NCBI GenBank assembly: GCA_963924555.1
Contig: OZ004581.1
Coordinates: 7,541,338-7,605,337 of the forward strand
Source: Crambe crambe
Taxonomy: Eukaryota > Porifera > Demospongiae > Poecilosclerida > Crambeidae
Length of the DNA: 64,000 nt
Direction: 5' to 3'
Every line of letters begins with the position of its first letter. Positions within the stretch are counted from its first letter, which is position 1. The notes under the pieces were generated by a model. It had not been told where the DNA came from. It saw only the letters and a list, made by a program, of their open reading frames with translations, and ran no database searches. This document shows positions 1 to 11,775 of this stretch, piece by piece. The position numbers and the translations under genes were made by a program.

Positions 1-1563
1 AACTAGCTGCCATTGTTACCTACTTGGAGACCGGAGTACTACCTGCTGAGGAGAAGTTTGCGAAACGACTTGCACTTACTCAGTCCCAGTACGTGATAGA
101 AGATGGGATCTTATATCATGTCGAGGCAGACAGCACTATTCCCCCCTTGAATTCCCGAGAGAAGCTATTCCAACAAGTCCATGGAGGTGTTTTTGGTGCA
201 CACCTAGAAGATGCAAAGGTCCATAGTGAACTACGACGACATTATTGGTGGCCTGGAATGAGGGCAGACATTACCTGGTGGACTCGTGGTTGTCTTGTTT
301 GTGCCTCCTACAGCACTGGTCAGGCTGTCCATGCACCACTGACTCCCATTCTAGTATCTGGTCCGTTCGACCGTGTGGGAGTAGCAATTTCCTCTCCCTC
401 ATGATGGGAACCGATATGCAGTTGTGTTCATGGACTATTTAACCGAGTGGCCTGAGGTGTTTGCCACATCCGACCAGTCTGCCACCACCATTGCTAAGCT
501 CCTGATTGAACAGATTGTTAGCAGACATGGAGTACCTTCTGAAATTCTCTCAGATCGAGGTCGAGCATTTTTATCAGGTCTCATGAAGGAGGTCGAACAG
601 TTGCTGGGTTTCCACAAGGCTAACACATCAGCCTATCACCCACAAACAGATGGGCTAGTAGAGCGGTTCAACCGCACACTTACTACCATGCTTGCCAAAA
701 CTGTAGAGAAGGGTGGTAAGGATTGGGATCAGCACCTGCCATTTGTGCTGTTCGCTTATCGAGCCAGCCAGCAACAGTCCACACAGGAATCCCCCTTTTC
801 CTCCTTTACGGGAGAGACCCCAGACTGCCAAATGAAGATATTCTGAGCCCTTCAAAGATCAAGTCTATAGTCAACGTACCTCAAACACTATGGATCTGAT
901 CTGGCAGTGAAGATGTCCCAGGCTTGGGATTTGGCTAGAAGTTTCATTGGCAAGGCTCAAAAGAGACAAAAGTCCTATTACGATCGGGATAAGAAGCTAC
1001 CTAACTTTGTCGAAGGTGATCGGGTGTTCCTCTTTAAACCAGCCGAGAAGCCTGGAGAGGGTAGAAAGCTTGCCAGGGGCTATCATGGACCATATAGGAT
1101 AGTAGAATTGGCTGCTCAGATTCGCCGAATAGACAAACCAAATGAAGACCCCATGTTGGTCGCTCTTGATCGTCTCCGCAGATGTCCAAAGGAGATAACA
1201 GAGGAATTTTGGCCACCCGACAAGCCTAAAGCTCGAAATTCAAGGAAGAAGAAATCCGATAAGCACCTCACAACCCCCTCTCAAGATTTGCAGTCTGGCT
1301 CCGATTGAACCAAGGTGACTTCTGGATCCAATCCTGTCAAGCCGAGTCAGAGACCAGCAAACCAGTGGGCTGGACAGTTACGTCATCCGAGGACGGCTGA
1401 TGCTGAGGCGGGGGATGTGTGATAATTGATTGTTTTGTAATTAGATACTTGTGGTTCATATAAAAGTGTAAGCTAGGGCAGCATAATTATGCCAGTCTCC
1501 CTAATGTTCAATGAAAAGTTAACTTGCTATTTTGCCTGCGTGGACTCGCTCATTCGCTACACA
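1..1563 (+). mobile_element. Ty3/gypsy LTR retroelement fossil, 3' end
   Basis: This is a broken copy; its 5' part lies outside the window. Family: Ty3/gypsy (Metaviridae-type). Parts seen in order: the zinc-binding N-terminus of integrase (about 130-310), the integrase catalytic core (about 420-800), the basic integrase C-terminal region (about 907-1308), a purine-rich tract just before the LTR (about 1404-1415), and a short 3' LTR of about 146 bases (1418-1563) that begins TGTGATAA and ends CTACACA. The coding part is interrupted in at least two places. Protein motifs are still easily read, so the copy is probably fairly young, but without the 5' LTR its age cannot be estimated from the ends. 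Confidence 0.88.
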
Positions 1564-2471
1564 TATTAAAGCATCATCCTCCATATTAATTTTGTATAAA
1601 CAAGAGGTCTAGGTCTACTGCTATTCAAACATTATTATAGCATTATACCATCATTACCATTGTTAACATACGCACTTCCTTTTGTGGGCTATCTTCTGCA
1701 GAATAATAGTACATGCAAAGTAATACCATTGTATTTATGTATATGTAGTACAGTAGTACCAAGCTCAGATGAAGTTTCTTTATAATTAGCTAGTTCCAAT
1801 AAGTTTAAGAGCGGTAACAGTACTGGTACGACAATATGTGCCACCTCAACAATCTCAAAGTAGCTAAAGAAGCACTGCCTTTGCCCGGAGATTTGAAATA
1901 TATATGGTCATTGCATTTAAGGAACCATAAGGACAACCGATGCAAGTCAGAGTATGATCCAGCAAATATTCTAAATGAGGGTAAGAATACAATGTCGTAT
2001 GAACAAACCTTTGCTTGGTTTTCCAGGTATGTTGTCAATTTTCTACTATTGCCATCTACTCCTGTTACTCTCCATGTATAAGCAACTAATTACCATCAAT
2101 AATCATATGCACGACATTGTATAAATCCTCAACCATATATAAACCATCAATAACCATTGATAACCATAATAACCATGTACGTATAAACCGTCAATAATAA
2201 GCTACTAATGTACTATCAATATCCTTAACCTGAATATGTCATCAATAGCCAATTATAACCATGATGTTTTTTTTTTTCTTCATAACCATCACCACAGTGT
2301 ACAATTATATAACCGTATGAAAATAGTTTTCTTAAATGAAATTATTCATCCTTGTGTAGCTAACACAGTGTATAATTCTCCATTTTCTTAGATGAAATTA
2401 TTCATTATAACCATCATAACATGGTTATGGGAAATTTAATTCAATACACTGTTCCCTATACCATGCCCTAG
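1564..2471. repeat. Dispersed repeat, copy A (partner at 10697-11487)
   Basis: Two stretches, about 1564-1828 and 2086-2471, match 10697-10972 and 11130-11487 in the same order and orientation with scattered differences. The cores differ: 1829-2085 here has no match to the core of the other copy. The 3' part is rich in ATAACCATNN units. The homology ends exactly at the ATGCCCTAG that precedes the open reading frame at 2472. Copy A follows the LTR of the gypsy fossil directly. Confidence 0.8.
1836..2026 (+). CDS. Possible upstream exon, function unknown
   Basis: An open frame of about 63 residues begins ATG and runs to a good donor (CAG|GTATGT at 2027). It includes a Trp/His/Lys-rich stretch (WSLHLRNHKDNRCKSEYDP). 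It lies in the unique core of repeat copy A, 450 bases upstream of the exon at 2472. It ends two bases into a codon, which does not match an acceptor at 2471; it would match a weak acceptor at 2506. Whether it belongs to the downstream gene is therefore open. Transcript data would decide. Confidence 0.25.
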
Positions 2472-3713
2472 GTGTCTGAACTAATCCAACCTCTTGATGG
2501 ATCGAGAAGTCCCCCATCCGAACCAATGGCTCTCAGCCTGCACATTTGGGAGCAAACAGCAAATGCTCTCAACAACCTGTGTGATCTGCAATGTTGGGCC
2601 CAGTCTGTGAACATTTCCAAAGTAGTGGAGCCGTCAGTGAAAGAAGAAGGAGCTAATATTTTTCACTTTGAAACGAGTGAAGAAAACCACCTAACATTTA
2701 GCGACTTATTTGATATTCGTCATTGGAATCACATGAGTTCAAAGTACAAATCCTCCAAGTTAGTGACGAAGGAGTTTTTCTTAGAACATGCAACTAAAGA
2801 TATTGTTTATGTGCAAATCATGTATGCCTCATCCCATTACAAGTGTGTACGATCTGAAACTCTTAAAAGCAGAAAGTGGTATGTTTATCTCAAAGCAAAA
2901 GGATTTCATATCATTAAAACAGTTTGCATCGATTTCAACAAAGTTCAATGGAATGAAGAAACTTTCAAAAAGACAATTTTTAGAGGAGTCAAACATAAAG
3001 TATCCATTTTATTTGATTACTGGTATGGAATTCGTAATGGCAGAGGGCGCATAAACCTTAAGGGGTCTCAATACCATGCCTCTTTTGCCAGACTTGTCTT
3101 CCATCTTGATATTGTCCCAACTCCTCCATTAAAAATAATCTATTCTCCCCCCTCCAGCACATCCTTCATTGTCCCAAGCAACCGTATCTCTAACTACTTT
3201 AAAGAATTCCTCTCCAAGTTCCACCTCTCTAAAGGAAACTATATAGCAGTGATGGTAAGAACTGAGAAATTAAGCCCAGCAAAACTGGATAAGAGTGTTT
3301 GTGCACAGGATATTCTACAAGATCACAGAAATATGCTTGCACGTTGGAATTTAGCTCAAACACTTTATTTTTCTGATATTGGAGATCACGGTAGCTCACA
3401 TTGGAGTAATGATAGGGCTAGAGGTTTCTCTCAATATCTTCATGATGCATTCAAACCTGAAATCACTCTCAGTCAAGTTAACTTTGCTCTTGAGAAGATA
3501 ATGGATTCATACAACTCAGTACAGATCGCATTTCTTCAAAGTCTGATAATAGCTCATGCTAGATGTGTACTCATGGTTGGTGGTGGTTCATTTCAAGTAC
3601 TCACACTCAATAATTATGCCTTCCATCACAGAGAGCAAGAGTGTTACGTCTTTAGAAACGGAAACTGTAGATTTAATTATATTAGCAAAGTATATGGTGA
3701 GAAGAATATATAA
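2472..3713 (+). CDS. Probable glycosyltransferase, O-fucosyltransferase-like; exon or partial gene
   Basis: This is a 413-residue open frame. The first codon is GTG and the preceding bases are a pyrimidine-rich tract ending in CCCTAG, so it reads better as a 3' exon entered by splicing than as a complete gene. Residues 1-110 contain Trp, Cys and acidic clusters typical of a lumenal stem. Residues 256-270 (GNYIAVMVRTEKL) and 357-374 (QSLIIAHARCVLMVGGGSF) resemble the Arg-containing strand and the late Gly-Gly-Gly-Ser-Phe loop of GT-B fucosyltransferases. Between them lies a Cys/Asp/His-rich segment (FSDIGDHGSSHW). No transmembrane anchor is visible in this exon. It could act in the Golgi or ER on glycans or protein O-linked sugar. 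The family assignment rests on motif memory only, and another GT-B family is possible. Confidence 0.45.
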   Translation: MSELIQPLDGSRSPPSEPMALSLHIWEQTANALNNLCDLQCWAQSVNISKVVEPSVKEEGANIFHFETSEENHLTFSDLFDIRHWNHMSSKYKSSKLVTKEFFLEHATKDIVYVQIMYASSHYKCVRSETLKSRKWYVYLKAKGFHIIKTVCIDFNKVQWNEETFKKTIFRGVKHKVSILFDYWYGIRNGRGRINLKGSQYHASFARLVFHLDIVPTPPLKIIYSPPSSTSFIVPSNRISNYFKEFLSKFHLSKGNYIAVMVRTEKLSPAKLDKSVCAQDILQDHRNMLARWNLAQTLYFSDIGDHGSSHWSNDRARGFSQYLHDAFKPEITLSQVNFALEKIMDSYNSVQIAFLQSLIIAHARCVLMVGGGSFQVLTLNNYAFHHREQECYVFRNGNCRFNYISKVYGEKNI

Positions 3714-6700
3714 CTGACAGTATTAAATTCAAATCTGGTAAAGGTCAACCTGTCACAAACTTGCGCGCGCTAAGAAAAATTAAAAATATATTGGAATGCT
3801 ATTACGCATGCTCAAAGAGATTCTCCTCTGAACCTTGCTTGACAATTATTAGAGTTCAGTGGCTCCACTTTAAAACAAACTCAGACAGTGAATTGCTCGT
3901 TGTATGCGTTGCTGTTCTAATAGCATCACATCTTCGATTGCAACTCTACTGAGCACTGATAACCTTTCATTTCACCGCAAGAGATATCCCAGACTCTGTA
4001 CAAGGTAGCTGAGCACCCCACTAGACTAGCTAATATCTAGCTATTCCAAAACTAGTTAGAGTAGCATCAAATGCTGGTGTTTATCCTGTTAGCAATATAG
4101 CTACTTAATTTTATACAGCATACGAAGAATTACACTTTTAAACTTAATTTTAGTTCAAGTGTTTTAGCTAATTCTATTATCTGGGCAAATTTGCATGATT
4201 TCCAGCAGTAATAATGTTTTGGAATGGCAATAGTTTGTAGTAAGCAGTTTATGTTGCCAGGCTAGGCTGTAAGATTGTGCAACCCATTTAAACATGTTGC
4301 CAACCATCAACCCTTAAATGTTGCCCAACATTGCATGTGTGAATAATTATCTTTTTCTTATAATAATAATACTTCTATGAATGCTACTGGTGTTGATCAG
4401 TCTGGCGATGCTATTACTATACCTTGTTACTATAATAATTATTATGAGCGTGTTGAGCCTGCCCCACAACATCCTTGCTTTTTATGTTCAATATACGTAT
4501 AATCATGTATAAGATAGAGTAGGTAGGCTGTTAGAAAGATATATTATATTTAGCTGTGGAGTAGTCATTGCAGATAGTATAACATCCAGTGTAGCTATAC
4601 AGTATAGAAACCCTATAGAGTTGAGGAAATTCCTTTTTTGATAATCATGAGTCTAGCTACCATGGCTATTAAAGCCATTGCAGTCAGGTCAGAGGTCAAA
4701 ATAAATGCTTGAAGGGAACCATATAGGTGTCTGTCAAGGCAGCTAAAGCCATTGCATCATACTAAAAAGTCCCACCACATGTTCAAGACTTATGTAGCTA
4801 CTACACAAATGTGGCTGTGTTCTGTGCAGGTGGTCAGTCACTGAATGACTGCATGCAGACATACACTTATAGGTCTCATGAATGAGCTAGTATGAGCATT
4901 GTATATAATTATATCTACCCAAACTCTTATTGGCTATCCAGTGTATGACATCACACTACGTATGTAGCTAGTTCATTCTGAGGTTAGTATACATTATAGT
5001 CAATCTGCTCAAGTGGAATCTCTTTGACAGGACTACTTCCTCAATAGCTGGTGGTATGTCATTGACCCCTGACCTGACCTACATAATAATTATGTATGAT
5101 GAAATTTTTTTTATTTGCGGTAGCTAGCTATCATTCAAAATTACCTGCTGACCTAGGGTTGTTCTTTATCCATGACTCAATGAATCACCCTGCCCAGGCA
5201 CTACTTAGCTAATGTTATAATGGGTATCATTTTAAAGCTCTTAATCTAGAGGTTTATTATGGTATTAATTATTTTGTTCCTGAATTTTACATCTCATAAT
5301 AATAATAAAGTTCTACCTGGCCCCAATAGAACTCCAATATTGATAGATCAATAAAATTATAACCGATTGTGTGTATGTATAACCTTCTTCAAATAAGCCT
5401 CTTTCAATTTTTATGGCAACCTTTTAAAAAAAGATGACCACACTAAGGTACTGTAGTATCTTAAACACAACGTTTCACCTAGCAACTAAACAAATACTAG
5501 AGTGATCATGTCAACCAGTCATATCAGTGTTACCCTCCTGCATGGGCACCACGTAGAAGTATGACTCACACCAATGGTATCATGACCTATGCACCCTGTG
5601 TTCATATTATTAGAAGGACTATAATATATATATATACTCATCTGCAGTATTAATGGTAGCTATTAGCAGATTATGGCGATGACTGGGTGTGCTTGCCAGA
5701 TAGTGCTACATTATCATTATTAAAGGCCACTTTGTCTTGTAGACATCACAACATGCATAGTTACTACATGATTCTTGAATAATTCCCAGATGCAGGATTT
5801 AAGGGTTGAAGGGCAAGGGCACACAATAATAATGGGGAAGAGTGAGGACATGGTGGCATGAGAATTTTTTTCGGAAGACCCATGTTTCAATAAGCCTGTA
5901 GTAAGAGTGTTTCAATGAATTTACTAACTTAGGCCTAGCTAATGGCCTAACGCCTACAATCCACCTTGACAAAAAAAAATGTTGTTAGCTACTATAGGCT
6001 AGTGTTGAATTATTCAATGGCAACTGACCAATAGTATTACAGGAATCCATGATGTATAATACGTATACTGTAATAATATATATTAAAAATTTTCACTGTG
6101 ATTCTCTTGCCTCATAAGTTACTACTCTAGACAGCTGGGGGGAACCAATAACTCTTAAAATGTTAATAAACATCAAGGAAGCCCACATTTCTCTAAAGCA
6201 TGGTGATAAATGCTTTATGTAGTAATTCTGTTGCAATACAAGTACACGAGTCATTTTTGCTGTCCTGGGTATTCTTCTTACATTATTGAGGTTGTATTAG
6301 TAGTAACTAGATGGTGTATAATGGTGTATTAGCTAGAATAATCCTGTCATAGAATCAGTTACTTGTTTTCTGATAACAATAATATAAATTGGGAAATTTT
6401 CATCCGTACTGTAATAAAATATTTGTGTTTATAATTAAGTTGTTAAGAATTAGTGTGTATGTTAAGTTTCATGACTGCAAATTAGTCTTCATTGTTGAAT
6501 ATTTATGACCACAATGATATTAGCTATTTTCTAACAATTAATTTTATGGTATTGACATCTTAAGTTATGATTACGATCAACTTAACTTCCACCTCTTTAC
6601 TTCCACCATTTCTGCTTGCACTATTATAATATACTCATTGACAGTTAAGATTTTGTGTTTATTCAAAGTACATATTACCTGCAGTTGCTTCCAAAAAGAA

Positions 6701-6818
6701 AAGCCTTCCTCAATCAAATTACTTAGGTTAGTGAACCTTGAACTTTACACTCAAACCCCAGACTTCCTGGACACACCCTTATCTATTCTCATGTGGTTTG
6801 TTCTATGGTGAATTACAA

Positions 6819-6905
6819 GTTGGTTGTCCAAAGTATGTAAACTTGAGGCCATTCACTGTAGACTACCAGGACAATTATGCTATCCATTGCAGGTTGGTTG
6901 TCAGG
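6819..6905. mobile_element. Short MITE remnant (GTTGGTTGTCC ends), copy 1
   Basis: It begins AGTTGGTTGTCCAAAGTATG, shares GTAAACTTGAGGC with the copy at 7899, and ends near a second GTTGGTTGTC that lies in direct rather than inverted orientation, so it is rearranged or two fused ends. Confidence 0.45.
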
Positions 6906-7898
6906 AAGGTTTGGGGAATATAATTTTATCACATGACTGCAAGGGACATAAAAGGATCAGTCCTTGTAAACCACTGCTATTTCTCATTCCATATCAATAA
7001 CTAGGGAAATGCAAAGGATTGTGGGGCGAGCTCGTATGCTCAGTTTACCCAAGATCATCATGGGTTAGGACGTACAAGAGATACATATTTATACGTGAGG
7101 GTGAAAGGTCATCATCACTTGGTTATCCAGGGAGTGAGAAAGTTAATTTAAGTAATGGTTGATCCAGATAATATATGTTATACAAATGAAAGTTATGCAG
7201 GGATGACTGGTCAAGCATCAAAAGGTTTACAAACAAGAAAGGATGGGCTTTACAGCTGACCCAATGATGACATAAAATATACCGAAGCATCGGTATCTTA
7301 TGAAGGGAAGACAACAGTCTCATATAGTAATCACATAATTTGACTTGAACTTGAATGTAATTATTTCCTAAACCTTCTGACCTGAAGGGTGTATGCAAGG
7401 TCACCCTCCCTTCTCCCTTTAAAAACCTATTGGGGTGCTGTCCACCCTACGGAAAGGCAGGGGTTTGATCTTTCTCAGTTGTCACTTGTGTAGCTAAAAG
7501 TAATATAATAATTATGGATGACACTGTTATGAGTTCAATCAAATTAAATCATGCAAAATCACATTCAAAAGAACTGTGATTGTTAAGGAGACCACAGAGG
7601 TCACATTCAAAAGGAGGTTGAAACCACCTCCTGGATCCATCCCTGAGCAACCAACCATGGTAACCTCGTTAGCAGGAGGGAACCAAGTTTATTAAAAATA
7701 GTAGCTACATGTATGTTTGTGATCGAAGCATTGAACTTTAAGTTCACCAATGAATTGCAATATATAACTTGGAACAGCAATTGGAACAATACAATCATTA
7801 ATTTTAGGTATTGACCTGACAGGAAGTAATAATTAATAGTAATGAAATATGAGATATGTATGATTAAGAGTCAGTTTACCACAAAATGACAATCATAC

Positions 7899-8013
7899 GG
7901 TTGGTTGTCCAATATGTAAGATGCATTGTGTAAACTTGAGGCTGTTCTTGAATAGATGTGTGGTTTTTCCTCAATAGCTAGATGCAGTCAATTACATTTG
8001 GACAACCAACTTC
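7899..8013. mobile_element. Short MITE (GTTGGTTGTCCAA inverted ends), copy 2
   Basis: The ends are GTTGGTTGTCCAA and TTGGACAACCAAC, an inverted repeat bounding about 115 bases. The interior shares GTAAACTTGAGGC with the sequence at 6819. It has no coding capacity. Confidence 0.6.
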
Positions 8014-9124
8014 CGATTCACTGTATGTAATTAGCTATGTCATGTCTGTTTGATGTCACAAACCACTAAGCAAGGAATGAGTATATACAATTGAAGCCTT
8101 CTTACTGCCAGTGTGTCTACCTACACATAATTATGTATAGGCCAGCAATATAATACTTTTTTATAGAGAGGTATGTGGTCTCTTTGAATTTGTAGCCTTC
8201 ATGGTAGAAAGGTTTCATAGCATGCAATTATATATAGTGTCCAAAGTTATAGCTATATAGGGTACATGGATATAGACATGATATGAATGGGCAACTGCTA
8301 TGTATAACAGTTGACAGTAGTGGATTATAATTATGGAGACATTGCTACTTTTCTTGCAATGATGTCAGCTATGCTCTGAATTTCAGCACTTACAATAATG
8401 ATAGCACACTCCAGAAAATAAGTGAATAAGTGAGTGATGAAAATCTTGAAGATATAGCTAATAATTATTATGATAACCAGATGAATCTCTCTTGTTTTTA
8501 TTTACGTAATTTTGGTTAACACAATTAACTGCAGGGAGCAAATAATTATGTAAACCATTTCTTTTCTATGGTTCTTTTATAAGCACACTTGTCGTACATG
8601 GACAACCACCCAGCACTGTAATGTATTTGCTTGGGGTGTGGAGCATGCAAGTTAGATATAGGGGTCCGGAAGGAGAATAAAGGGGAGCAAGGGGAAGTAC
8701 GTAGCTGGAGACATTTCAGTAGAGCTCTTTAATCAAGCGTTTGTATAATGGAGTGATAACCTCGGACTCTTTCATCTTGTCTAGCTCTATATAGCTCTCT
8801 CCAAACCATCATTATACTACAGTATATGATTATATTATGGGTAACTTCCTCTTTATGAAAGTTGCAGCTGAGGCCACAAACTACTGCCAATAATAGTTGT
8901 AGGATCACTTCCACCACCATACTACAAGCTTACATAGAGCCTCACCCAACATACAGGGTTAACTATAGAAGAAGCCTGTTAAGCAGCTCAGAGCTGGGTA
9001 TGTTGAGAGCAGTCCAGTTTTGGCTAATAAGCACGTGCATTACTGTAAATTGCATGGCTAGATCCAGGCCTGTCAGGTTTTAAAAAAGGGATGGTGTTAC
9101 TCAGCTAAGATATTTTCAATGTGT

Positions 9125-9223
9125 ATGGTTATCAATTCAGGAAATTAATGCAAGTGATAAATTCTGACTAAGTAACTTAGTCAGAATTTATCACTTCCAT
9201 TAATTTCCTGAATTGATAACCAT
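9125..9223. repeat. Near-perfect 99-base palindrome
   Basis: Arms 9125-9173 and 9175-9223 are reverse complements with few mismatches and a one-base centre at 9174 (ACTAAGT-A-ACTTAGT). It reads as a foldback MITE or a cruciform-prone palindrome. An 18-base G run follows at 9242-9259. Confidence 0.85.
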
Positions 9224-9241
9224 TTTATTAATTATACATTT

Positions 9242-9259
9242 GGGGGGGGGGGGGGGGGG
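9242..9259 (+). repeat. Poly-G run (18 bases)
   Basis: Eighteen consecutive G residues lie just 3' of the palindrome. No gene is adjacent. Confidence 0.95.
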
Positions 9260-9939
9260 TGTGCGTTGAGCCGCCTGCTGGCTACAGGGTTTGTTGTTGT
9301 TGTGAGAGTTGTCCTCTTTTGAAGTGGCTTTGATTGGAGGTTCACTATATTATTACCTATGTATAAAATTCAGCTATGCTGCATGCAGATCAATAGAAAC
9401 CCTACAAATCATACCCTCAGGTCTTTGGTGGTATCCTATATGTACCTCATTAAGATTGAAACTTATTGGAATCTTGTTGAAGGAAAACTAAGCCATACTG
9501 AACAGGCTGTTCCAGGAACTCTCAACAATTAAGATGCTTGGAATAGGCTGGCTGCAACCACGTTGTTTGATGATTGTATAATAATGCATCAGTTGTTAGT
9601 AGATGTGTTTATTGTTGTTTAATAATAGTGATCCTCTGACCCAACTTACCACAACTTACCGCATCCAGCACAACTGTGTAACTAAGTCCACAGCAATTAG
9701 CTGTGTAGTATGGCAGAGGTGTGGACTGGAAGCTCCACCCCTATAGCCTAAGTGCTAATTAGTGCTTTATTATATAGGGGGAATAGGAGCTTAGGGTGGT
9801 ATTTCATGCATCAACTCTAGGAATTTGCAAGATTGTGTAACTTGATATTCTTTACATTATGTGCAATAAACATAGACCCGTCAAGATATAGGGAAAACAA
9901 AGTGTGAATTATTTTAGTAATAACCAGTTTTTTGGTTAT

Positions 9940-10205
9940 TGTACATTCCTTGCAAGTTAATTTAGACATCCTATTTGTTGGTTATGCAGATTGATGGTTA
10001 TTGATGATCATACAATCATGGTTATGGTTGTGCATGACTATTATGCATAGTTATTGCTGGTTATTCATGGTTATTGCTGGTTATGCATGGTTATCCATGG
10101 TTATTCACGGTTATTGCTGGTTATGCATGGTTATTCATGGTTATGCATGGTTTTTGCTGGTTATGCACTGGTTATGCATGGTCATACATGGTTATAGCTA
10201 ATTAT
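9940..10205 (+). repeat. GGTTATNCAT decamer satellite
   Basis: More than 15 imperfect copies of a unit of about 10 bases (TGGTTATKCA / TGGTTATTGC) occur in tandem. The reverse complement, ATAACCATNN, is the unit scattered through 2090-2310, 2400-2440 and 11150-11450. The open frame across this block (a Trp/Cys/Met-rich peptide at 10001-10201) is a repeat artefact. Confidence 0.85.
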
Positions 10206-10696
10206 ATCCATACATACTATAGGTGATTAAAACCACAAAGGTAAAGTAACTGCATTGGTAGGTTAGAGGATATAAATAAGTTGAAGGTAGGGTGTATAAT
10301 ATAGACCACGAGCACATAACTGATTAAAAGTATTTCATGCACTCATTACAACCATTGACACCAGTGTTTTAAAACACCAGAACCCAGTGCCCATGCATGG
10401 CACACACCAATTATTATTGTATTATGATTAAATGATGAACATAAAAATGGTTGTGAAAGTGTAGAGAATTAAACTTCAGTACAGTTAAGGCATGTTCCTG
10501 AGCCTCCTTTTTAGTAATCTTCACATGCATATCTTGTTCACATTCAATGCACTGCACCCACCATGATCGTTTATTTTCCCGTTTCATCCTGCATACATCC
10601 TGTGGACATATTTCTTTTGCATTTCTATCACTCTTCTATAGATAGTAACAATTTCAATCTCCTTCACATCATTTGACTGTTCTCTTACCTGAACTA

Positions 10697-11487
10697 CAGG
10701 ACATATTAAAGCATCATCCTCCATATTTGTAGAAACAAGAGGTCTAGGTCTACCTGCTATTCAAACATTATTATAGCATTATACGTACCATCATTACCAT
10801 TGTTAACATACACAATATGTCTTCCTTTGGCGGGCTATCTTCTACAGAATAATAGTACATACAAAGTAATACCATTGTATTTATGTATTATGTAGTACAG
10901 TAGTACCAAGCTCAAATGAAGTTTCTTCATAATCAATTCCAATGAGTTTAAGAGTGGTAACAGTACTGGTAACTGAGTTGTTGGCTGCTGATTATCAGTA
11001 GCTAATTAGTATGAAAATAACTTATCATTGTGGTTCAGATCTTCAGTCACATTCTGCTCATCAGACTCGAAATTATCCCTATCCCTATCCTTATTATTTG
11101 TACATGCAGTACAGTGGCATGTCATGACTGCATTGTATAAATCCTTAGCCATGTATAAACCATCAATAACCATATATAACCATAATAACCGTCAATAATA
11201 GGCTACTAATGTACTGTCAATAACTATGCATGAAACTGAATATGTCACCAATAACCATGTCACCAATAACCATGTATAACCAATTATAACCACCATAACC
11301 ATGATGTACGATTTCTTTCTTCAATGAAATTATTCATCTGAAATTATTCATCCTTGTGTAAGATATGTAATAGCTAACACAGTGTATAATTCTCCATTTT
11401 TTAGATGAAATCATAACCATCATAACCATCATAACATGGTTATGGGAAATTTAATTCAACACACTGTTCCCTATACCATGCCCTAGA
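10697..11487. repeat. Dispersed repeat, copy B (partner at 1564-2471)
   Basis: It has the same flanking blocks as copy A but a different core (10973-11129) and no glycosyltransferase exon after the terminal ATGCCCTAG. It includes the ATAACCATNN satellite units. Confidence 0.8.
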
Positions 11488-11522
11488 TGAATAAACAATG
11501 CTACTATTAAACTTTACGGACA

Positions 11523-11605
11523 TGGTGCACATGGAATAACTTGTACTTTGAATACCCTTTTCAAATTAATACATTGTATTTTGGCAACCCTTTACCATAG
11601 GAAAA
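11523..11605. repeat. Short dispersed repeat, matches 19338-19402
   Basis: The block ACTTTGAATACCCTTT...TATTTTGGCAACCCTTTACCAT occurs here and near 19338-19402 with minor differences. It is probably an old MITE piece. Confidence 0.5.
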
Positions 11606-11721
11606 ATTATTCCTATAGTTTGTGTTGGGTTTCAGGTATTTATCATTTATAATGATTTCAATAATACACATAATGCTGTAGCTAAGCAGACTTTATTAAA
11701 TTTAATTTTCAACTTGTCACT

Positions 11722-11722
<1 letters not shown>

Positions 11723-11754
<32 letters not shown>
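11723..11754 (+). repeat. Poly-C run (32 bases) abutting a putative splice acceptor
   Basis: Thirty-two C residues are followed directly by AG (11755-11756), 19 bases before the TMEM45 start codon. This is the layout of a 3' splice site whose pyrimidine tract is a homopolymer. Confidence 0.7.
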
Positions 11755-11775
11755 AGATTTCTTGAACAAACGAGA

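Larger units (their letters stand above)
3960..9120. other. Gene-free AT-rich spacer with small MITEs
   Basis: No convincing coding exon was found on either strand; open frames are short and have no recognisable motif. The region carries many AGCTAGCTA-type motifs, TA-rich runs and small MITE remnants described separately (6819-6905, 7899-8013). Regulatory DNA or unrecognised noncoding RNA cannot be excluded by eye. Confidence 0.5.

Noticed and set aside
3761-3952. Small plus-strand frame after the glycosyltransferase exon as a last exon
   Set aside because: No clean donor-acceptor pair joins it in frame and no motif is visible.
10001-10201. Trp/Met/Cys-rich 66-residue frame
   Set aside because: Encoded by the decamer satellite; no other coding evidence.
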